In this document: positions 1-12,199 of the stretch, in pieces
How the letters are laid out: each line of letters starts with the position of its first letter
How positions within the stretch are numbered: position 1 is the stretch's first letter
NCBI GenBank assembly: GCA_036345935.2
Contig: JADWOT020000001.1
Coordinates: 24,158,994 to 24,222,993, forward strand
From: Taenia hydatigena
Lineage: Eukaryota > Platyhelminthes > Cestoda > Cyclophyllidea > Taeniidae
DNA length: 64,000 bases
Direction of reading: 5' to 3'
The notes under the pieces: generated by a model
Told to the model about the DNA's origin: nothing
What the model saw: only the letters and a program-made list of their open reading frames with translations
Databases searched by the model: none
Translations under genes and position numbers: made by a program

Positions 1-59
1 TTGTGCCTTCTTTGGCGTTCAAGGAGGTTCTGAGGTGCTGTGTCGGTGGCAGTGAGAAG

Positions 60-1330
60 TAGATGCAGGTTCAGAGAAATGCTATCCTGATTTATGTCGC
101 ACATGATTGGCTTTGGCGGTGTGAATGAATCGCATATGCTGCAGACGAGAGCATTGTTGATATCTTATAACAGAAGAAGTGAAGTATACACCACTGTTTG
201 TCGCTTGCCCACATGTCTTGCAGTCCAAAATATTATTCTTAGCTGATGGCTGATCGTTTCTCTGTGAATGGATATTGAACGACTCATCCATCGCTCATTC
301 CTCCGACTGTGAGTGTGACGATGACCACACGACGCGACTGCCACGTTGCAGCCAGTATGAGTGGCTCATATAGGCCTGCCATCCTGCATGTGATTAGACT
401 GTGATCTCACACGAAGTTATTCAAGCAAATCAGCTAACTCGCTGTCATTGTGGAGAATTCTCCACTGATTAGATGACTGTCCTTCAATTACTTGCTGCAT
501 TAATTTTGCACATGTACACAAAATTTAAACTCGTCATGCACTGATATATCTTTTAGGTTCCTCCTTCATTTTTGCAACTTACTTTTGCATATTAGTGGCG
601 GGACGGAGGTCTCAACTTCGATCATCGCGTTGATAGTTTGCCAACATTGTGGTATATTGCTCCTGTTCTTGCTCTTGTTTGTGTTTCGTGTTAGCATATG
701 GTGAATTGGTATGAGGCAGCAAGAGTCTGCTCAGATTCTTAGGCGTAAGTGCTGAGCATATGCGTTTCAATAGGTTCCCAATTCGTGGCGTACAAAGATG
801 TGTTAGGTGGGATTCGGTCTGCTGATATAGTCTGCATGATTTCGCTCCGTCTTGTAGTGGTCTGGCAGAAGAATACGTTGCAAGGAATTCCGCTATGTGG
901 CCACATCTGTTCGTGAATGCTCAGTGCTCTTAATTCGCCTATGTAAACACCTTCTGGATTTCGCCGAACCGGATTATTCTCTCCGACATACATTTTCACG
1001 GCTATTTGCCCTTGTAGAATGGTTCCTTAAATAATTCCGTTATATATTGTTCTATATCAGATTTTCGCACTTTTTTGTCGAAAACCTTCTCCTTTCTTTT
1101 CGTACAGACTGACACTCTATAAGCAAATAATTGAGCCGGATGAATCTTGAGCATTTCAACTACCCTCTTATTTACGCCTGCTTTACCCACCTAATTCAAT
1201 GACTGATGCATGCATATCCTTCTTCCGCATCCGATATTATAATAATCTACATTGAAGGAAACCTGATGGTTGGCATGACGGCGCTTTAGTCTACTTATAG
1301 ATACAACTAAAAGATGGTTGCTGTCCCCCC
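60..1330 (+). repeat. R2 dispersed repeat, copy 1
   Basis: Shares its whole length with 4950-6270 and partly with 1870-2870. Core CCACGTTGCAGCCAGTxTGA at about 340, followed by TGTGATCTCxCACGAAGTTATTC. It ends with the run around GACTGATGCATGCA at about 1200. Short frames here such as IPCNVFFCQTTTRR are recurring repeat translations, not assignable genes. Confidence 0.7.
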
Positions 1331-1869
1331 ACACCGTAGTGCCCATTTTAAGTTGCCGTTGAAATATATTTTGAGCACCAGTCTGAACTGCAAACTGCTT
1401 CGTTTAGTGCCTTTCACTTAATGGTGTTTTGTAAAATGGAGAACTTCTGATGCATTAAGAAGGGCAAGAATATTGTCTTCTTATGCTAATCTAATGTTAG
1501 CCCAAAGTTATGGAATTGAGGAGACATTTAGATGACCAATGCGAACTTAAACCATCCAAAACGAACTGAAGAACAAACAGTAATTGTGGACTTTAACAAA
1601 TGCTATTGTAGAATCGCTTTGCGATTGGCTTCTCTTTTATATTTCACAGTCGTGTAGCGCAAGCAAATATACATGATTTTGGGCGCGATTGTAGTGAGAC
1701 AACTCGATATGATAATTTCTAAGTTAAAATTTTGCACCTCAATTCATAAATTATTAATGTTGGCAACCGGATTTTGGTGCAAGTCTTATTATTTGATCTC
1801 ACCATTTAGAAAGAAAATATGCATCGTCGGTGGCCATATACCCATATATTTTATAGCCAAAACACCCTT

Positions 1870-2870
1870 AACTTATCACTAATCGAATATTTTTGGAGAC
1901 ATTTTGAATGACTCATCTATCGCTTGTTTTTCTTTGCCCGTAAATGTAACGGCGACCACACAACGTGTCTGCCACGTTGGAGTCAGTGTGAGTGGTTCAA
2001 ATTGATCTCCTCTCAATCATGCAGTGGCACGAAGTTAGTCAAGCCTGTCGGTGAACCTGCTACCACTGAAGCAAAGTCTCTATTGATTGAAGGGCTATCC
2101 TTCTGACTACTAACAGCTACCAATTGGCTTTGTGTGCAGTGGTAAGCATTGGTGCGTGGGATCAAATGTCGATTGGATTGATTTGAAATAGCAAGTAGAA
2201 AAGTTCTTTTTTTCCTAATTCTATTCTGGCATACAAATTGAAGGACGGAGGTTCCAACTGAAGTCAGCTCATCGATGGTGTCGCATCGATTTGGTGTGTT
2301 GTTCTTGCTGGGATGCTCGTGCATTGTGTCACCATAAGGTGGATCGTCGTGTGGCAGCAGGAATCTGCTTAGATTACCTGGCGAAGGTGCAGCACAAGTG
2401 TGTTTCATTAGGTCTGCTTTTGAGGCGGGAAGGCTGTGTGAGGTGGGATTCCGTCTCCTGACACAGTCTGCGTGATAGTCACGGTGATTAGTCCTTGCAG
2501 ATTGGTTTGCTTAACAGATGCATTCGATTTTGTTTTGTGGTAGAAGTTGGCACTGTTGTTTGTCACAGAGTCATTTACTCTAAAGTTGGAAATGTGATTC
2601 CGCATTCTTAACTGGCTGACGCTCTCTAATTGGGAAATTGGGCTTTTCAAACCTCCTACGCTTCAAATGACCCTTCATTGGCCCTTGTTTAACTTCGCTT
2701 ATTTAAAGGCTGATGAATGCATGCGTCTCCTATGCAAACGATAACAAGTACACCTACATTGGCGGGAATGTGGTGTCAGACATGGCAGTGCTTCAGTCCA
2801 CTCATTCATATGCCCAAAGTTTGGTAGCGACTGCTTTGCCTCTACTATTTAGTTATAAGTGGACTTTGGA
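1870..2870 (+). repeat. R2 dispersed repeat, copy 2
   Basis: Core at 1970-2060, ending with GCTGATGAATGCATGCGTC at about 2710 before the R1 copy. Between copies, 1330-1870 shows only partial similarity to 6060-6270 and nothing else recognised. Confidence 0.65.
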
Positions 2871-3700
2871 ATACATTTCAACTACGTGTAGGATTGACCC
2901 CTATTTTACGTTTTCTACACCCTTCTACAAAGTCTACGTGAAGCGAACCTGCATTTGAGAGCATGTTTAGGCACTCTAAGTAAAACTACTCGAAACTGAA
3001 CAGAACTACTTCAGTCTTCAAAGTGCTGGATAGAATGCGTTCCAGCTGCATATGCCAGCGTAGGATGCCTTGCCTCAGAGCAGTTTCAGTTCACTTATTC
3101 ACACCCTCTACTGCGCCGCATAGCACTCGCATAAGTACTTCTCCTGAGGAAGAACTTGTCAAGTTGGCAGCGCTTTATTGTAGAAACTTGTTTGTTTAGC
3201 TGTTGGTTCCGATCATTTGAGCAGACCTTTTAGCCCTTCGGTCCAATTCCACTCTGTTTGCTGAATATGCACTTTCTGCTCAAGTGTTGTGCCTTCCTTA
3301 TTCTTCTAAGAGGTTCTGCGACGCTGCATCGGTGGCGGTGAGAAGTAGATGTAAGTTTATAGAAATGCCATCCTGACTTATGTCGCCTATGATTTGCATA
3401 TGCTCTAGATGCAAAAATTGCTAACGTATTGTAGCAGAATGACGGAGAATGGCGTCTCTCTTCAGCAAAAAAGCTGTCAACACGGAGAGTGGCACCATTC
3501 GTAAACCATCTAGACGAGTTTCATCTCGCCACTTAACCATGCTTGCATTTCTTACATGCTGCGTGTTGTCCGTGCAGATGACGTTACCTCTCGCAGTCAT
3601 GAAGCTTAAGCAAGCACACATGAATGCAAGGGTGATTGTGGTGAATCAATCCGGTGTATTAATCTACCTTTTCAGACTTGATTAGTCTTGTGTTACATGC
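2860..3700 (-). repeat. R1 dispersed repeat copy
   Basis: Related to 25000-25880 in the same orientation and to 24690-25000, 26740-27200, 44200-45330 and 59930-60640 in the other. The 3449-3550 part keeps the frame SLFxxxAVxxESxTIxKPS seen at 25684 and, on the minus strand, 44492. Positions 1-180 are the truncated end of a further copy. Confidence 0.65.
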
Positions 3701-4106
3701 AACCTGCTATGAACACGACCACCTTAAAACTAAACCTCTGTAGAATTTGTGACACTAAAAAAAGGCTCGCATTTTGTTTGCGAGATCAGCAGCTGTGAAT
3801 AACAACACAAGCCAACAGAATGCTTTCCATTGCGGCGGAACAAGTAAGTTGGACACTATTCTGAGTAAGCCTAAGTTGGTACCTTTCCGTTTTCCCTAAT
3901 TTCGATTAGTCCGCCACTCCTCGTCTTACCTCTATTAGTTATGCACATCGATTGTAAGATGGTGGAATAAAGTGAGTTCAACTTGGCGACTGAATCACGC
4001 CGTCCTGTTACTTCAGTCAAGTGAAGGTGTTCTCCAACCATCATCACATTCTACGGTACTGCATGTGAAAGCATAAAGAACCTAGATTCTTCAACAAAAC
4101 AATTTG

Positions 4107-4295
4107 CTAAAGCATGCTTTGTGGTGTGCAATTGTCGAGGCGTGGTTCATTGGAGAAGGTGGCATGCAATAGGGAACAAATCGGCACAGCTAATGGCAGA
4201 ATTGACACAGAAATTGCGCTCCTCATTACCTTTAAATGAAGCGAAAATGCTAGTGATTTTACTAGGAAGTCGTGTAATGATATTATTGGGTGCAA
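4107..4295 (-). pseudogene. Conserved reading-frame fragment, copy 1
   Basis: Shares a frame with 24017-24286 on the other strand: RSAxxVSxLPxxxPIxSL then LDxCTPQ. The two differ by a 15-bp gap that keeps the frame. No start or splice context is clear, and no family recognised. Confidence 0.25.
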
Positions 4296-4949
4296 AGATT
4301 ACACATTATGATTTCTCACCTTAACTTTGCATGTGATCAAACGTGGGTAACGTTCCATTATCAGGCCATCATTTTTAGAATTGAATTCAGACTCATCACA
4401 TTAAATATCGCATTTCACATCTCCGTGTGAGTCAGACGATCTCAAGTATCACTTGTTTGAGTGAAAGCGCTAATGGGTTTTTTAGAAAGTGATACACGCA
4501 ATTTCATGCAAGCTTTCACACTTGACTTCGTGGCCTTCTCATAGAGCTCATCTACCAGCACTACGCTGCCAACCTTCATCGCTGTTAAATAACTGATAGG
4601 ACTAACTTGTCAACGTCCTGCGAAATTAGCCAAGATGTTTAATTTGCTATAGGATTTTACTTTTTACTTGATGTTGAGCATTACATGGACGTTGTTGCCG
4701 TCATTTATGCAGGTTTCCTTAGTAGCTTTAGGATTCTACACTGCAACATGTCACAAAGCGTTCATTCGCACATCTAGGAGCCATTTTTCTCAAAAGATGC
4801 AAACTTTGGTCTAAGTGGTTAAGCAAGAAACAACTGGCATTTTGTACCTTCTCTCTTTTGGATATGGAATCTGCTTAATTTTAGTAAATAGCTAAACGCT
4901 TGACTTATTCTGCGTCTACCCTCATAACGTTCAAGCGGCAATATTTTGG

Positions 4950-6270
4950 GCCTACTATTCAGAGAGAAAATATGCACCGTTGCTTTTCATTTGCCCATGT
5001 GTGTCATAGTCCAAAATATTATTCTCGGTTGATGGTTGATATTTTCTCTGTGAGTAGACACTGAACGACTCATCCATCGCTCATTCCTCTGACCGTGAGT
5101 GTGACGATGACCACACAACGTGACAGCCAGTGTGAGTGGCACATACAGGCCTGCTATCCTGCGTGTGATTAGACTGTGATCTCGCATGAAGTTATCCTAG
5201 CATATCGGCTAGCTCACTGCCATTGACGCGAATCCTCTATAGATTGGATGACTGTCTTCCACTTTCGTGCTGCTTTCAATTCGCATATGTGCACAAAATT
5301 TGAATCTGTCATGCACTGATATGTCTTATTAGATCCACCTTAGGTAGCAGAATGGAAAGTTCTCTATTATCCTAATTTGCTTTTATATATTGACCAAAGA
5401 ACGGAGGCCTCAACTTTGATCGTCTCGTTGATGGTGCCTCATCGTTTTGTTACAATGTTCTTGACAAAATGTTCAAGCGTTGTGTGACCATATGGTGAAT
5501 TGTTGTGTTGTAGCAAGAGTCTGATTTGTTCCGCAGGCAATTGATGCTGCGTAAATGTGTTCAAATCGGCTTACATTTCAAGGCGGTTAAGTCTGTGTTG
5601 GGTAAAATTTCGTCGGCGTGATTTTGCTCTCTCTTGTAGTGGTCTAGCAGAAGAATACATTGCAAGGAATTCCGCTCTGTAGCCACACCTGTTCGTGAGT
5701 GCTCAGTGCTCTTATTTCGCTGGATCGGATTTCTCTCCCCGACACACGAAATCATGCCCATTAGCTCTTGCAGAGTGGTCTGCTTAACACTTTCATTATA
5801 TGTTGTTCCATGGTAGAAGTTGGCAGATTGGTTGTCACGGAGTTGAGCGGCCTATATTCGAGAATGCTCTCCCTCATTCCAAACTGATGGACACTCTGCA
5901 AGTAAGAAATCGAGCTAGTCAAATATCGAACGCTTAAACGTGTCCTTTATTTACGCCTGCTTCACCCACCTAATTCAACGACTGATGCATGCACGCCTTT
6001 CTTCCGCCACATATAACACGTAAATCTATATTGACGGAATTAATAAGATGTTAGGCATGATGGCGCTTCAGTGTACTTACTAAATAAACTAAAATGTGGT
6101 AGTCACTGACTTCTCGTCCACTTCGCATTTTATGTAGGCATTGAAATGTATTTCAATCACAAGTCTAACCTCCAAACCACTTTATTTAGTGCCTTTCATT
6201 TAATAGTGCATTATACAAAATGGGAATTTCAGATGCATTGGGAAGGGCAAGATTGATGTGTCAGTCTGAT
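4950..6270 (+). repeat. R2 dispersed repeat, copy 3
   Basis: Collinear with 180-1450 at an offset of about 4.8 kb, including the tail run TTTAGTGCCTTTCA at about 6190. Identity is roughly 80% by eye. Confidence 0.7.
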
Positions 6271-6279
6271 CCAATGGTA

Positions 6280-9200
6280 GTCTATGTTTATGAAGTGAAG
6301 CAAAAGCTCAAAGAGAGGAGCCAACTCGTACTATCCAAGAGAAACCGAATGGCAAGCAGTAGGCGAGAATTTCAAAATGCGAGATATTAAAACCGTGATT
6401 CAACAAGATTTGCTTTTCTTTTTTTGCTTATTTGTTGACCATTTTCTTTTTGTCCCTTCATCAGTGCGGGATTATTGCCACTATTCTATACACAAACCCG
6501 TGTCTGTTATTTTAAAATTGACAATCACTTTGCACCATTTGACAATGCAGCCTGGATGAATGCTTACTACTGTTGGTTAAATCTCTGACTCACCGTGATC
6601 TCCTTTACTTTCTATGCGGTCACTACTAGCATGCAATGGATGCAGTTTTTTTGTGATTCAAAACCATTTGACTATAGTTGTTTGCTTTAATTGGCAAGTG
6701 TTTTAAGTAATCTGCGATGGTGCTAACAAGAGAAGTCGTCACATGGATCAGTACCACAACAGCTTTTCACAGTTTAAGCTATAGAGCCTAAGTGAAACCA
6801 GACGCCGTTAACACTTGTCATTAAGTAGTTGGCTATAGAATACCGGGTCATTCCTGCTCTCTAACATTTCTATTTCTCGTTTCATCAAAGTTTATACGGG
6901 CTTAGCCGTGACGATGAAAGATCTGACTTTGTGGAACATCTCTTTGGCGTTTCATTAGGGCATTACATATTCGAAATACCTTGCTGCAACTTCCATATCC
7001 GAATCAATGTTCATTGTTTACTCTGACATTAAACAACACTTCATTTTCTGCGTTAGCTTAAAGTCCCTTCTTTCACCAGTGATGTAGCACAGTCGGACAT
7101 TCAGTGTAATGAGCCAATCGCAATGTCTGTCATCACCAGCCTGCGTGGAAACATCAGAAATGAGTAGTTCGGATTTCGCATGTACTTACTCACAGTAGGC
7201 AAATTCGATAACGCCTGTGGCTGCGAATAAAACAAATAGATAGGTGTTGAAAGTGGACCACATTCTCTCCGAGTTTTGTCAAAGGCCTGTTAATGGCAAA
7301 TTATCATTTTGCATCACCACACACCAAAGTCTAACACGTTTGACTGTTTATTTGTGACTTCTGCTGGAAAGCTACATAATGTCGGACTAATGGGTACTTA
7401 GGTCCATTGGTCTTGATGGCAGGGCAGCAAAACAGTGTTAAGGAGGTTTATGTTTATCCGCGAGGACAGCAATTTTGGGTCAATGGCACATACTATTTTT
7501 GCCCAAAATCTTCTCCATTCACCGATCATTAAGCAGACACGATGAGGAAGTTGAAAGTAGTGTGAAGTTGCCCCTTGCACATCAACAATACAATTGGCAT
7601 TGTAGCAAGCGGAAATACGTGTTTCGCTTGCATCTCACTCGCAACAGTTACATTAGTTGCCGTCATCGTTAACTCTATTAATATCCTTGACTGCAAAGTC
7701 TGCCATACCTCATTCTGAGACCTCTTTGTCTTACCAAGTGTCTGTGCAACATCTTCCTCCTACTTCGCGTACCCCACCATTGCAAGTTAGAATTCCGTGT
7801 CGAATGTTCTACACCATGCTTTACGACGCACTGGGTAACACCGCCATGCCAAGGCACTCCGGATTGCCGTCGTCGTGTATAGATATTTGAAATAGCTAGA
7901 AAAATGCCATTGCACAAGTTTCTAATCTACGAATCTGGAAGGCGGGAGGCAAAATAATAAGACGCGTGGTATAGAATAACAGATTTCATATATGTGGCTG
8001 CTGTGTGAGTAGAGTGAGATAAGTAACTGTGGTGTGGGAGAGTGGAATTCGATCAAGTGACTACTGTGCGCGTGGATTGGAACTATAAAGTGTGGTGCAC
8101 AATGATTAGGCTCGGTCATGTGACCACTGTGCAAGCAAAGGTGTTCCCTTAAGCCATCAGATATGAGGAGGGTTGAAGTCGTATATTGAACTACGTAGCC
8201 ATTCTAGCTGCCTTTTCAAAAGAATCGGTGGTAAGATCTCTGACCTTTCGACCCATCATGGAACACAATTTGCCAACAAATAATGCAGCACGGGGTTGTC
8301 TCTTTGTCATATCTATCACAATCTGCCATGGTGCTTAGATAAGGGCAATCGTCGAGGTGGCTTTGCAAGTGGTCGAATGTACAGGCTAGTAGAATGCATG
8401 CACTTCAGTTCAACCCTCTTCTCTTCCCCATAAATGACTGCACAAACATTGTAACCCATTTATCGACTAGACAAGAAGAAGCATTTAATTGACGATGATC
8501 CTAACAGGCAATAAGGTGGAGTGCTCACTACTGATGCAAGAGCAGTTTGATTTAAGAGAGATGGATGATGCTAAGAAGCGCAGCTTTTGCTTGAAATTCT
8601 TTGCTGGCTACGAGGAAGCTGTGTCGAAACTTTAGGTAAAGTGCGGGAAAAGCATCTACTTGGGGCTCTAATACTCATGTCCGTGATAAGGGAGTTAAGC
8701 AGAAGCCTATAGATCCCTCCACCAATCTTAAAACTTGAACGGTGTCTGCACGGAGGAGAAGAAAACTGGTGCTGTCCCACCAGTGCAGTGCGGTTGATTT
8801 GGAGAGTTGAATGGGTGAGATGTGGCAAAGAGGAGTGTCATCTTGGGAAGACGTGATGCTGTGTACTGGGAGACTTCGCGAATCTTGACTTGGCTGATGG
8901 CATTCATTCACGTCTAGGACTGCTGTAACAATCAGGATCGAAGGTTGTACTAGTTAGCATTGAGATTACGCCTCCAGAGAGAGGAATGCAAGTGACGTCC
9001 GGAAAAGGGTGATTTGCCAGAGGGTGTGCTTGCGAATCGTTCCACTAAACTGGTAAGCACTGTAAAGAGATGGTTTAATGAGGCTGTGACATTTTTGCAT
9101 AACGGATCCACCCCTTAACAGTATGTCGTGGCTAAGGGCTGTGGAACTCGCCTGCGTTAATTGCACTCATCTTTACTGGTAATTGGATTTGGTACGCAAT

Positions 9201-9540
9201 GCATTGTAAATACTCTTCATTGAGTAGTTTATCTCTATATTCACTTACTCAGATTGCGGTTGAGGAGCAATGATTACGATTATTCTACTGCAATTTGCAA
9301 TACACCTTGTCCCATCTTTCATGGAAGTACTTGTGAGCGTCGCATTGGGATAAAGGGGGATGATTGCACAAATGGGATTGCATATAGACTTATTAATAAA
9401 CAACGAGAAAATGCACAGTAAATGCACAAAGGTGTGGAGGGTTCGTGTCGTGATTTTGGGCAAACTGCGAAGAAAGGAACTACTAAACACCAAACTGCAT
9501 TTGCCTTTGAGTCAATAAACGGACAGAGAACTCAGAGGCT
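6280..9540. other. Unannotated region
   Basis: No gene, repeat mate within the window, or RNA gene recognised. Short frames at 7475-7920 and 8571-8911 overlap on both strands and look like chance. Could hold introns or diverged repeats. Confidence 0.4.
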
Positions 9541-9552
9541 CCTTTGCCATTA

Positions 9553-9894
9553 ATGAAAAGAGATCGCAATGTCGAACCAACTACTCTATACCAAACAGTC
9601 CGCGTCCTACCATATTTTCATTTGCCTTTGCGATTTATAAATTATAAGCACTTTACAATGGCATTCTTAACGCTCTTTTCAATGATCTCATCACGACAAC
9701 AATTATTTGTTTATGCTTTTGCAAATGGCATGTTCATTAGTGAAATCTTTCGGCCACCTGAGCTATGCAGCTTAAGTTCCCTTGTCATAGCATCGTATTT
9801 GACTTTTCTGCCCTTCTTACAGCACAGGATTTATTGCTTTGCAAACTTCGACATTAGTGAGGAGAAGTTGATGCCTCCATTCATCATGAACTAG
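9553..9894 (+). other. Unassigned hydrophobic ORF
   Basis: ATG-started, 113 residues, with several hydrophobic stretches (MAFLTLFSMI, LCSLSSLVIASYLTFLPFL). No family, splice signal or paralogue supports it, and a frame of this length is expected by chance in a window this size. Listed because it is the longest ATG-started frame between 6.3 and 10 kb. Confidence 0.15.
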
Positions 9895-9899
9895 TCATA

Positions 9900-10930
9900 T
9901 CTTGCTCCGCATTTGTGACATCCGGTTCAGAAGCAGGGTCCACGTATCTCTAATTCTGTTTACGACTACAAGGGCAATAATAAACGTGCAACTTAACGTT
10001 GATAAGCACATTTGATATTTACGCTCATCATATGAAATATACAAAATGGGGATTTATGGATGGAAATAAAACCACACACCCTCCATCACATTAAAGCACG
10101 TCAATTAGTGTGTGCTTTTGCCAGTGTAAAATACCAATAATTGCTAGGGCGCAAATGTCTTGCTGAAATAACTGAAAGAGTAGGTGGCTAAGGTGCTGAA
10201 TGATTAAAAGTTGCTTTGATTAATTGTTTGAAAAGCTACTTACTTGAGGTCAAAATCATAGGTGAGGAAGAATTGTAGACCGTTGGTGCGAACATTTCGC
10301 CGGTGCCCACATCACTCTTATAAACTGTGGTTGTTCCGCCGTCTAGACAGCCGATATGAGAGTCGGTAGGGGTCATGGACGTGAATGTACCTGGAAATCT
10401 TTTCCAAATTCAGCTAGAGAATGTGTCAACCCTAAGAAAATTGATTGTCGCACAATAATTATTAGGGTGTGTCATTATTATTTTACTGTGAAGAACATTT
10501 AATTAGCAGATACGATTGGTCAAAATGAATGAGGTTAGGCAGAAATACCGAGTAGGGCAACTGCTACGAACACCTTAAAAAAGGAAATCAACAAAATTTA
10601 TGCTCGGAACATGCAGACAATGAGGTGCAGTCGGACGTTGTCCACAGCATTTAGAACAGTTTGGGCGAGGCCACTGACGAGGCTTCCCATGAAGCACGAA
10701 TAACACGCTGGCTATTAATTGCTTTGAAATAACGGACAGTGCTGGAATGTGGACTAAGATTTGAATTGTCAAATCTTTGCAAGATATCAATACTTCCTTG
10801 TAGATGCGCCTAAATAAGTAGCCAATAGATGTTGGAGCAGTTTATCCGACAGCATTGCAAATGCTGTCATTTAAGCTATTGCTCTTCTACTGGTGTTTCA
10901 AAAGCTCTATCATTTAAGAACCAGGAAAAA
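9900..10930 (-). repeat. Duplicated segment, copy 1 (mate 17900-18760)
   Basis: Collinear with 17900-18760 over the 147-bp exon and the hydrophobic reading frame upstream of it. Identity is about 65-70% with many indels, so this is an old duplication. Confidence 0.55.
10244..10390 (-). CDS. Candidate phase 1-1 exon, extracellular module (weakly CUB-like)
   Basis: A 147-bp stretch bounded by acceptor TTTCCAG and a perfect donor GTAAGT, both phase 1, so the exon is a symmetric insertable module like the FN3 exons. It reads GTFTSMTPTDSHIGC, LDGGTTTVYKSDVGTG, then EMFAPTVYNSSSPMILTS. The order of DGG, a G-F step and SSS-P-M-L recalls the C-terminal half of a CUB domain, but the four-cysteine pattern is not complete. 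The homologue at 18201-18341 keeps the donor region but has lost the acceptor and much of the sequence. Flanking exons were not found. Splice signals are seen; the domain call is a guess. Confidence 0.35.
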
Positions 10931-11580
10931 CGCATGGTGCCGCGATGATGATGGCCTAAACATTGGTCTACAAATGCGCGGCCTGGCGTCGTTAGGCGGA
11001 GGAAATGGGCTACTGTAGGATGCATCTTCATTTAAGATTGTCTAATTCCACGCCCCATCATTCAGTCCTCATTAGTGAGTGCAGCATCTCGGGACTTTCC
11101 TAAAGACAGAAGAAGGCATAGTACATAAGCAGAATACATGTATTTGTCAGACGGGAAGGAAGTGTGCTGTTGGTATGGCCTGGATTCCAGTCCACACAGC
11201 ACAAGCATTGCGGCTAAATCAGGTGGCCTTAAACGAGAATGGCAATCAAAAAAATGCATACCTAGCCGCTCATTTGGGTGAACATGTCGCATCAGCCATC
11301 ATTGCGGAATCATTGCTAGAGGTGAACATCCACGAGCCGATCGTGACAGTCATCAATATGTAATGCAAGTGTCGAGGTACTTGATCGCAATGTCAATGAA
11401 CCTGCTTTGCGATTCTGCTGGATCTAGTATATCGTTTGTTTTGCAACTTATTTCAGAGACAAAGGCATTAAATCGAAGAAGCTGGACTAATCGGTGGTGA
11501 AATTGTGCAGAAGAACAATGGTGTGCGATGATCCTTGCGCCTATATGAAACACTTCGAGGTGTGCATGGTAGAATCTCAC

Positions 11581-11636
11581 CTGCGATTGAAAGGATCTGT
11601 CATTTCCATTAACGCAATGCACCACACTCTCCGCTT
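11581..11636 (-). other. 56-bp candidate exon, copy 1
   Basis: Acceptor CGGCAG, donor GTGAGA, reading EAESVVHCVNGNDRSFQSQ. One of four aligned copies of exactly 56 bp (55 in the broken one), with AG and GT kept in three. Confidence 0.3.
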
Positions 11637-12199
11637 CTGCCGTTGACATAAAACTTGGGTGCGGATGTTATCAGGCAAGTGGTAATTTGCCCATTCGCAT
11701 TTCTTTGCCTTCCCTTGAACCACACACTTCTGCACATTCAGCGTGTTTCAACTTTACCGGACTTTCTGTTCCCCCACCTTCGAAGGGGAGGTATAGACTA
11801 ACTCAAGTAAAGATGGCAGATGCAAAGCATAGTATGTACTGCAACTTAAAAGACAAATGGTACGACTGGAAGCAAACAGGTGGTTTGAATTGACGGTAGA
11901 ACCGACCGCCAATTTGAGTCTTACACCCACTGGCTGATCGGTATGTGGAAGGGGAGATTAATGCAGTTTACACTAATGTGCGTGTGAAGATAGCAACACA
12001 AGGCTCGGAGTGTGCAACAAATGAAATGGAAGCAGATATGCTGCACCACATCGATGTGGAACAACATGAATGGAAATGTAGAGACCGAGTCATCATTTGA
12101 AATGTTAGCTAGTATATTGAAGCACGTCTCAGCAGCACAACATTGCAGAACACGTCTACTCATGCTGTCACACTGGAGGAGCTGCATGGACTATTGCCC

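Noticed and set aside
1..6270. Frames such as IPCNVFFCQTTTRR recurring in R2 copies as a protein family
   Set aside because: The same DNA is read in different frames in different copies (5640 against 850 and 40310), so frame is not conserved.
7657..7920. Overlapping frames on both strands as genes
   Set aside because: Neither has an ATG start with a convincing domain, and no paralogue or splice evidence exists.
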